This document shows, one piece after another, positions 6,335 to 11,920 of a DNA stretch of 11,920 bases. How positions within the stretch are numbered: position 1 is the first letter of the stretch; each line of letters opens with the position of its first letter. The notes below the pieces were generated by a model. That model made no database searches and had not been told where the DNA came from. It saw nothing but the letters and a program-made list of their open reading frames with translations. Both the position numbers and the translations under genes were made by a program. The DNA lies in contig PKYX01000353.1 in the NCBI GenBank assembly GCA_003132825.1, forward strand, positions 1 through 11,920, given 5' to 3'. The DNA comes from Acidobacteriaceae bacterium. Lineage in GTDB: Bacteria; Acidobacteriota; Terriglobia; Terriglobales; Acidobacteriaceae.

Positions 6335-7699
6335 GTGGCAGAAAGGGATGCTAGCTCAAAAGCTGTTTCGCGTCGCGACCTTCTGAAGCGGATCGCCGCA
6401 ATCGCGGGCCTGCCTCTCATCGAATGGCCGACCGCTTTTCCTTTCGCTGCCGCCGCAGACGAGCATGGCCAACCCGCGCTTCCTCCGGCCCCGACGGCCC
6501 TTTCACCGGCCGATGACCAGTTCCTGGACGAGCTCGAAAAAGCCAATTTCCTCTATTTTCGCGAACAAGCCAATCCTCAAACTGGCCTGGTACGGGACCG
6601 ATGCAACGTACGCACAAATGATAACAGCGTAGTTGCGAGTATTGCGGCAACCGGTTTTGGGCTGACGGCCTTGTGCATCGGGCAAAAGCGCGGGCTGATT
6701 TCGCTTCCGGAAGCCAAAAGCCGTACCCTCACAGGCTTGCGCTTTCTGTGGAAAAAGCTGCCGACCCATCGCGGGTTTTTCTATCATTTCGCCAACATCA
6801 GCACCGGTGAAAGAACCTGGGATTCCGAGGTCTCTTCGGTCGACACCGCGATTCTGCTTTGCGGCGTTCTCACCTGCCGTCAACATTTCGGGCCTCACTC
6901 CGAGATCGGAGAGCTTGCCGGCGAGATCTTCGAACGCGTGGACTGGACCTGGCTTTCCGAGGACACCTCCCTGTTGCCCCACGGATGGACGCCCGAGATC
7001 GGCTTCCTGCCCTACCGTTGGGACAACTACAGCGAGTTGATGATGATGTACCTTCTCGGGCTGGGATCTGCGGCCTACCCGCTGAAGGCGGAAACCTGGG
7101 ATGCTTGGAAGAGAGCTCCATTTGAGTATGACGGCCTACGCTATATCGGTTCGTTCGCCCCGCTGTTTGTGCACCAGTATTCCCAGGCCTGGTTTGACTT
7201 CCGCAACAAACGCGATAAGTACACCGATTATTTTCACAACTCTGCGATTGCGACCGACGTGCACCGCCGCTTCTGCCTGGAGTTGGCCAAGGAATTTCCT
7301 GATTACAGCGACGATCTCTGGGGCATTACCTCTTCGGATTCCCCAAAGGGCTATGTGTTCTGGGGCGGCCCACCCGCCATGGGCCCGATTGACGGAACCG
7401 TCGTGCCCAGCGCAGCGGCCGGTTCCGTGCCATTTTTGCCGCAGCCCACCATGCGGGTCCTGCAGAACATCAAGAACCGCTACCCGACCGCTTGGTGCCG
7501 CTATGGATTCGTCAACGCCTTCAACCCATTGAGCGGTTGGTACGACAGCGACGTGGTGGGAATTGACACGGGAATCACCATGGTGATGGCGGAGAACAGC
7601 CGCACCGGTTTTATCTGGGAGACCTTCATGAAGAACCCTGAGGCGCTGCGCGGCATGGCACGCGCCGGCTTTAGCCCCCATGGCTTGGTAAGTCCGTGA
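6335..7699 (+). CDS. Tat-exported glycoamylase-fold enzyme, probable GH144 endo-beta-1,2-glucanase
   Basis: Encodes 454 aa from GTG 6335, or 464 aa from an in-frame TTG at 6305. Neither start has a clear ribosome site; GTG was preferred over TTG. The numbers below count from TTG. SRRDLLK (22-28) plus a hydrophobic stretch ending in AFPFAAA (44-50) is a twin-arginine signal, so a folded enzyme is exported to the periplasm or beyond. The mature part is an (alpha/alpha)6-type glycoamylase-like domain (Pfam PF10091). Landmarks are FLYFREQANPQTGLVRD (82-98), TWDSEVSSVDTAILL (171-185), YRWDNYSELMMMYLLGLGS (237-255), DLWGITSSDSPKGY (337-350), DGTVVPSAAAGSVPF (363-377), YGFVNAFNP (400-408), WYDSDVVGIDTG (412-423) and MVMAENSRTGFIW (426-438). 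Acidic residues in the DSEVSSVD and NYSE segments are candidates for catalysis. In GH144 the known reaction is endo-hydrolysis of beta-1,2-glucan to sophorooligosaccharides. It is convergent with the NdvB-type synthase, which fits that substrate. The older label glucoamylase would probably be misleading. Confidence 0.87.
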   Translation: MAERDASSKAVSRRDLLKRIAAIAGLPLIEWPTAFPFAAAADEHGQPALPPAPTALSPADDQFLDELEKANFLYFREQANPQTGLVRDRCNVRTNDNSVVASIAATGFGLTALCIGQKRGLISLPEAKSRTLTGLRFLWKKLPTHRGFFYHFANISTGERTWDSEVSSVDTAILLCGVLTCRQHFGPHSEIGELAGEIFERVDWTWLSEDTSLLPHGWTPEIGFLPYRWDNYSELMMMYLLGLGSAAYPLKAETWDAWKRAPFEYDGLRYIGSFAPLFVHQYSQAWFDFRNKRDKYTDYFHNSAIATDVHRRFCLELAKEFPDYSDDLWGITSSDSPKGYVFWGGPPAMGPIDGTVVPSAAAGSVPFLPQPTMRVLQNIKNRYPTAWCRYGFVNAFNPLSGWYDSDVVGIDTGITMVMAENSRTGFIWETFMKNPEALRGMARAGFSPHGLVSP

Positions 7700-7721
7700 A
7701 TGGGCTTCGCCCTCGGCCCAT
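7700..7721. terminator. Weak stem-loop at the GH144-like 3' end
   Basis: ATGGGC (7700-7705) and GCCCAT (7716-7721) form a 6-bp stem directly after the stop codon of the GH144-like gene. A shorter alternative is gggc-ttc-gccc. No T-tract follows, so it is only a weak terminator candidate. Confidence 0.25.
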
Positions 7722-7803
7722 CCCGCCGCTCCGCCAGCTCTAGGCTTCGTCCCCAAGATCATCAGTCGCCAGAGGCTCGGACCGGATGGGCTCGTGGGCT
7801 CGG

Positions 7804-7820
7804 GTCCCGCGATCGCGGAC
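7804..7820. terminator. Near-palindrome directly after the synthase stop codon
   Basis: GTCCCGCGATCGCGGAC contains the perfect 12-bp palindrome ccgcgatcgcgg (7807-7818) and abuts the TAA at 7821-7823 of the minus-strand synthase gene. A stem with almost no loop is poor as an RNA hairpin, and there is no T-tract. It could be part of a bidirectional 3' structure in the 121-bp convergent spacer, or chance. Confidence 0.2.
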
Positions 7821-10800
7821 TTAGGCCGCTGCCGCTCCGGGGTAGGCGTCTGCGCGTCGGAGATGGGAAACCGGCCTCTCATGCAGCAGCAGTTCGGTCG
7901 CCTGCACCCGTCGATCGCTATGGAACCATTGCTGCACGATATTGTTATGGAGAAAATTGGCCAGCGCCAACAGACTCATGCCCTGGTGGTGAGCCATCCA
8001 GCACCGTACCAACTGATAGGGCTGCCGCCACAATCGGCGCCGCACCGAGCTGTAGTCGGCGGCCTCGTAGAAACCGTAGGATCCAAACCATCCCATGTCG
8101 GACATGCGACCCAGATTGCGCAGCGCTCCCGATGGGTCGACGTCGAGCGCCAGGAAGGTCGAATAGGGAGAAATGACCAGGGCCTGAACTTCGCTTTTGT
8201 GCAGCGCCAGATGGGGCAGGCCAAAAGCGTGATACTGATAGTTTCCCGCGTCGTCAAACTTGAAGTAGGCCGATTCCGAAATGCCCCAAGGCACGCCCCG
8301 GCCGAGCGCATAGGCCTGTTGCGACCGCACCACCGCGGTCCGCGAGCGATCGAGCAAAGTGTTGGGGTAGGACTGCATCCAGAGCGAAGGCATGAGGTAT
8401 TCAAATGCCGTCCCCGTCCAGGAGAGCAGGACGGGGCGTCCATGATCGAGAGTCTGAGCCCGGCCCAGCAGAAACCAGCTCTCTTGCGGAATGTCTTCTT
8501 TGGCGATCGCAGCAAAGACAGCGGTCCGCGACTCGGTGGCCAGCAAATCGTAGCAGCCGGCGTGAAGCCGCCCGGATTCCACTTCAAACCCGACCGACAT
8601 CAGCTTACGCCGGTGATCCAGAAGAAATCCGAAATCCATATCATTGGCCAGCTGGCCGGCTTTGCCCGATATGGTTCGCAAATCCTCGATCAGGCGCGAG
8701 ATGTTCGCTCGCGCTTCGGGCAGCAATTGGCGAAGCCGTGCCAACAGGGACGCCCGCTCCGGAGAGCCTTCTGCGCGAATCGCCAGCGCAAGCCGGTGGT
8801 CCAGCTCGTCCAGGAAGGCAGGCAGTTCACTGAGGGGTGCGTTATCCATGAGCCTGACGTTCAAGCCGGGATCCTCGCGCAAAGCCGCGAATTCCAGCTG
8901 GAGCCAGGGAGCGTAGCCCCGCACCATGTTCCGAATGCTCTGCAGCCGCAAACGAGACTGTTCGGCAAACCAGCGCAGATCGGCGGCGCGGTTCGGGCTT
9001 GAGCGCGCCTGCCCGCCCCCTGTGAAAACCGCGTCGGAGAGCCCCAGCACGGCCTGCAGCCAGCTTTCCGTCCTTTGTTCCCGTTCACAAATCGAGAGTT
9101 GCTTTCGCGAGAACGCCCAGAGTTTGGCGGCCCGAAGGTGGTCGAGCAGACCTTCGGACAAACAAGGCTGCACGATCGGATGGCGCAGTCGGTCCAAGCA
9201 TCCTTGCTGCAGCGTCCAGAGTGAGGCCAGCAAGTTACCGCTGTCGACCGAAGAGACCAACTGGGGCGCCAGCGGTTCGAGCGTACGCGTGTCGTACCAG
9301 TTCAGCAGGTGCCCGCGAAACTTCCGCAAGCCAGCCGCGGATTCCAGAGTCCGCAGCGTCTGCTCCGCAAATTCTGAAACCGTGAGATAGCCAAACTCGC
9401 ACGCGACCTGCCGTGCGTTTAGAAGAAGGCCCAGATTCGTCGGCGACATGCGCGCCGCGATGGCCGGCGGCTGCTCCTGCACATTGTCCGGTATCAGCCA
9501 ATTGTGCTCGCTGCTGCTGAACTCTGCGAAATACCGCCAGGTGTGGAGAGCGGCGCGGCGCAGAAATAACAATTCCTTCTTCGAGGCCTCTTTCCGCAGT
9601 GGAACCGGCGGACGATTCAGCCAAGCGGAGATGCGTTTGCTGCAAGCCCAGAGCAAGAGGATCGGCAACGCAGCCGGCAGCGCGTGAGGACGTGCCAACC
9701 CGACCAGAAGCCCCAATCCCAGAGCCAGCGCCGGAATCCAGTCGAGGTAGATGTCCATCGGCCCTCGTGACCCGGTGCCGAGCTCCGCCTCCGCCGCCGT
9801 CTCCCACTCCAATAGGCGGTAATGTGTCACCACTCGCCGCACCAGCGCTCGCGTCACCGCATCGAGCGCAAGCAGAGTCTGATGGGCGAGGAACGTCAGC
9901 ATGAAAAAAACGTTGATATTCGCCGACAGGAACGCGCTGAACCCGTCCCGGGCGGTCGCCGTGCTGCGGATGCATGCCGCCCGCACCAGGTCGAGCGCCA
10001 GTTGCCACCATGCCGGAATCAGCAAAATGCAAACGACAACGACAGTCCAGTAGGCGGGCTGCCCCATGACGAGCCAGCCAAACAGCAGCAGGAAAAAGGT
10101 AGCCGGTTCCACCAGGCTGCGTCGCAGATTGTCGAGAATCTTCCAGCGGGAAATCAGAGAAATCGGATTGCGGACGCTCGCTCCCGATTCATTCTTCACA
10201 TCCCGGAACAGCCATGCCGTAATCTGCCAGTCACCCCGGAGCCAGCGGTGTTTGCGGCGGTTGTAGGCGCTGTAGTGAGAGGGATAGTCTTCAATCACTT
10301 CGATATCGCTCACCAGCCCGGCCCGCGCGTACGCCCCTTCGATCAAGTCGTGACTCAGCAGGTTATTTCGTGGGAACCGCCGGTCGAGGACGTGGTGGAC
10401 AGCCGCCACTTCGTAGATTCCCTTTCCGGTAAAGATGCCCTCGCCATACAGATCCTGGTACACATCCGAAACCGCTCGGGTGTAGATATCAAAGCCCGTC
10501 TCTCCGGCATAGATGGCCGCCAGCCGGGAACGCGCGGCGCTCTGCACGCTCAGCCCCACTCTGGGCTGCAGAATTCCGTATCCGGACACCACGATGTTTT
10601 TCTCCGGATCGATGATTGCCTGATTCAGCGGATGCGCCATGACCCCGACCATGCGTTGCGCCGATCCGCGCGGAAGCTCAGTGTCGGAATCGAGCGTGAT
10701 CACGAAGCGCACGTTCTGAAGGATCGACAGGTCCCCAACTTTCACGGGAAAGTTGTCGGCCTGTCCACACAGCAGCCGGTTCAAGTCCATCAACTTTCCG

Positions 10801-11920
10801 CGCTTCCGCTCCCATCCCATCCAGGCTCGTTCCCGCGGGTTGTAGACGCGGTAGCGGTGGAGGAGGAAGAACGACCCCATGCCCTGTCCGGCGTACTGCT
10901 CGTTCAGCGCGCGAATCAACTGCGCGCATAGATCGACCAATGCGCTGTCTTCGCCGGCGGGCTCGCGGGAATCCGCCAGATCGGTCAACAACGCAAAATG
11001 CATGTAGGGATCGTGGTTCCCGAGAAAGCGTACCTCCAAGTCCTCGACCAGTCGGTGCACCTGTTTTTCATTCAGCAGCAGACTGGGGACCGCGACCATG
11101 CTCACACAATCGGAAGAAATCCCTTCCGAAAAATCGAGCTTGGGCAGTATTTCAGGAGGCAGCAAGGTGGTCGCCAGGGAATTCATCAGCTGAACCGCGC
11201 TCTGCGAGCAAGGCAAAAGCAGCATCAGCATCGACAGCAGAATGAGCAGGGGCGAACTGAATGGGCTGGTCAGCAGCAGCAAGGCGACTGACATGATGAC
11301 GAGGGTGAGAATCTCGATTCCGGGCAGGAACAGGGTATCGGGATGTTTTCGGCAGAAGGCGCGAATTCTTTGGACAAACGGAGGCCGGAAGCCGACCCTC
11401 TCCTCGAGCACCCCGACACCTGCACCGTTCAGATAGTAGCCGACGTGAGAGTCCCGCAGAGTTACCCGGGGATCGGCACGTTCCTGTCGCTGCGCTTCTT
11501 CGGCCAACGTCAGCACTTCCCGGGCAACCGCCATCTCACTGCAATCGGAGTGGGCCGCGATGTTCGACAACTTCTTGCGGTACAGATCGCGGCTGTCAAA
11601 ATCCATCCTGGGGTAACTGCCGGCCGGATCTCGCCGCAGGACCTGGTCGAACAGAATCAAGGGTTCGATCAGCGCCTTCCAGTCGGTTTGGCCGGTGTCC
11701 CGCAGACTGGACAGGCAAACGCCCACGCCGTGCGATCGATTCCCGGGATCGCGGAACAGGCGGCCACTGCGCAACGCGATCTGTTCCAGCAAAACCAACT
11801 TCAGAACTGGCACCATAGCCCAAAGTTCGGATAAATTCAGAACGGTGCTTTCTTGCACGCTCTCGACAAACCAACGGAATGACTGCTCACTGAATTGGTA
11901 GGAAGCGGCGCCCAGAAATT
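7821..11920 (-). CDS. NdvB/ChvB-type beta-1,2-glucan synthase (GT84 + GH189-like), lacking GH94; 5' end off window
   Basis: The frame stays open past the GTG at 11858 to the right edge. In-window numbering starts at the first full codon (11916-11918): 1365 residues. The extra residues (SYQFSEQSFRWFVES) run straight into STVLNLSELWAM, so the true start lies outside. Order: soluble N-terminal part; membrane segments about 198-238; GT84 catalytic domain with LDSDTELP (Asp-410, Asp-412), FTGKGIY (496-502), HDLIEG (523-528) and KHRWLRGDW (556-564); further membrane segments about 604-645, 667-687 and 725-760. A long GH189/GH144-like domain spans about 798-1343, with SEHNWLIPDN, NWYDT, WTGTAFEYLMP (Glu-1173), PWGISESAY, YHAFGLPHLAL, GSYGFYEAADY and HHQGMSLLALANFL. 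The known role is making beta-1,2-glucan from UDP-glucose at the inner membrane, with the middle domain doing transglycosylation/cyclisation. Classical members are about 2,800 aa and end in a GH94 domain. Here the protein ends about 25 residues after VQATELLLHER, so GH94 is absent, and no room exists for it downstream. Confidence 0.92.
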   Translation of the reverse strand, partial: FLGAASYQFSEQSFRWFVESVQESTVLNLSELWAMVPVLKLVLLEQIALRSGRLFRDPGNRSHGVGVCLSSLRDTGQTDWKALIEPLILFDQVLRRDPAGSYPRMDFDSRDLYRKKLSNIAAHSDCSEMAVAREVLTLAEEAQRQERADPRVTLRDSHVGYYLNGAGVGVLEERVGFRPPFVQRIRAFCRKHPDTLFLPGIEILTLVIMSVALLLLTSPFSSPLLILLSMLMLLLPCSQSAVQLMNSLATTLLPPEILPKLDFSEGISSDCVSMVAVPSLLLNEKQVHRLVEDLEVRFLGNHDPYMHFALLTDLADSREPAGEDSALVDLCAQLIRALNEQYAGQGMGSFFLLHRYRVYNPRERAWMGWERKRGKLMDLNRLLCGQADNFPVKVGDLSILQNVRFVITLDSDTELPRGSAQRMVGVMAHPLNQAIIDPEKNIVVSGYGILQPRVGLSVQSAARSRLAAIYAGETGFDIYTRAVSDVYQDLYGEGIFTGKGIYEVAAVHHVLDRRFPRNNLLSHDLIEGAYARAGLVSDIEVIEDYPSHYSAYNRRKHRWLRGDWQITAWLFRDVKNESGASVRNPISLISRWKILDNLRRSLVEPATFFLLLFGWLVMGQPAYWTVVVVCILLIPAWWQLALDLVRAACIRSTATARDGFSAFLSANINVFFMLTFLAHQTLLALDAVTRALVRRVVTHYRLLEWETAAEAELGTGSRGPMDIYLDWIPALALGLGLLVGLARPHALPAALPILLLWACSKRISAWLNRPPVPLRKEASKKELLFLRRAALHTWRYFAEFSSSEHNWLIPDNVQEQPPAIAARMSPTNLGLLLNARQVACEFGYLTVSEFAEQTLRTLESAAGLRKFRGHLLNWYDTRTLEPLAPQLVSSVDSGNLLASLWTLQQGCLDRLRHPIVQPCLSEGLLDHLRAAKLWAFSRKQLSICEREQRTESWLQAVLGLSDAVFTGGGQARSSPNRAADLRWFAEQSRLRLQSIRNMVRGYAPWLQLEFAALREDPGLNVRLMDNAPLSELPAFLDELDHRLALAIRAEGSPERASLLARLRQLLPEARANISRLIEDLRTISGKAGQLANDMDFGFLLDHRRKLMSVGFEVESGRLHAGCYDLLATESRTAVFAAIAKEDIPQESWFLLGRAQTLDHGRPVLLSWTGTAFEYLMPSLWMQSYPNTLLDRSRTAVVRSQQAYALGRGVPWGISESAYFKFDDAGNYQYHAFGLPHLALHKSEVQALVISPYSTFLALDVDPSGALRNLGRMSDMGWFGSYGFYEAADYSSVRRRLWRQPYQLVRCWMAHHQGMSLLALANFLHNNIVQQWFHSDRRVQATELLLHERPVSHLRRADAYPGAAAA

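Noticed and set aside
7794..9002. A 402-codon plus-strand open frame
   Set aside because: Antisense to the conserved GH189-like domain of the synthase; the composition is low in hydrophobic clusters and no motif is visible.
9822..10931. A 369-codon plus-strand open frame
   Set aside because: Antisense to the GT84 catalytic and membrane regions, which carry clear family motifs on the minus strand.
11856..11858. GTG at 11858 as the start of the synthase
   Set aside because: The frame continues open to the window edge with residues that read as part of the conserved N-terminal segment, so the gene is 5'-truncated by the window.

Overview
The window (about 60% GC by eye, bacterial) looks like a chromosomal segment from an Acidobacteriota-type soil bacterium. 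This is inferred from gene style: a secreted Ig-repeat lipoprotein leading into a YHND-GRTGQN segment, large exported glycoside hydrolases, Tat-exported glycoamylase-fold enzymes and an NdvB-type synthase. No rRNA, tRNA, CRISPR array, insertion sequence or phage gene was seen.

Layout, left to right. (1) 1-838, minus: 5' part of a lipoprotein gene with two near-identical Ig-like repeats; it runs off the left edge. (2) 839-1160: non-coding, with one perfect 15-bp dyad. (3) 1161-1901, minus: a complete classical SDR dehydrogenase of 246 aa, whose start region is a threefold tandem repeat carrying three ATGs. (4) 1902-2197: divergent intergenic region with a hairpin. (5) 2198-4732, plus: a complete Sec-exported GH2 glycosidase of the beta-galactosidase type. 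(6) 4733-5170: non-coding, with two strong stem-loops. (7) 5171-6166, minus: a membrane-anchored protein of unknown function with a carboxypeptidase-regulatory-like beta domain and six cysteines. (8) 6335 (or 6305)-7699, plus: a Tat-exported GH144-like enzyme, a probable endo-beta-1,2-glucanase. (9) 7700-7820: short convergent spacer with dyads. (10) 7821-11920, minus: a very large NdvB/ChvB-type beta-1,2-glucan synthase (GT84 plus a GH189/GH144-like middle domain) whose 5' end lies beyond the right edge.

The most interesting part is the right half. The synthase stops just after the middle cyclisation-type domain and lacks the C-terminal GH94 phosphorylase domain found in classical cyclic beta-1,2-glucan synthases. 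A free, exported enzyme of a related fold is encoded tail-to-tail with it. I infer a beta-1,2-glucan synthesis and turnover locus in which the product size or shape may be set differently from the rhizobial system. The GH2 enzyme and the unknown membrane protein sit next to it, but nothing in the sequence proves that they belong to the same pathway. Operon linkage is weak: the complete genes alternate strands, so each is probably transcribed on its own.
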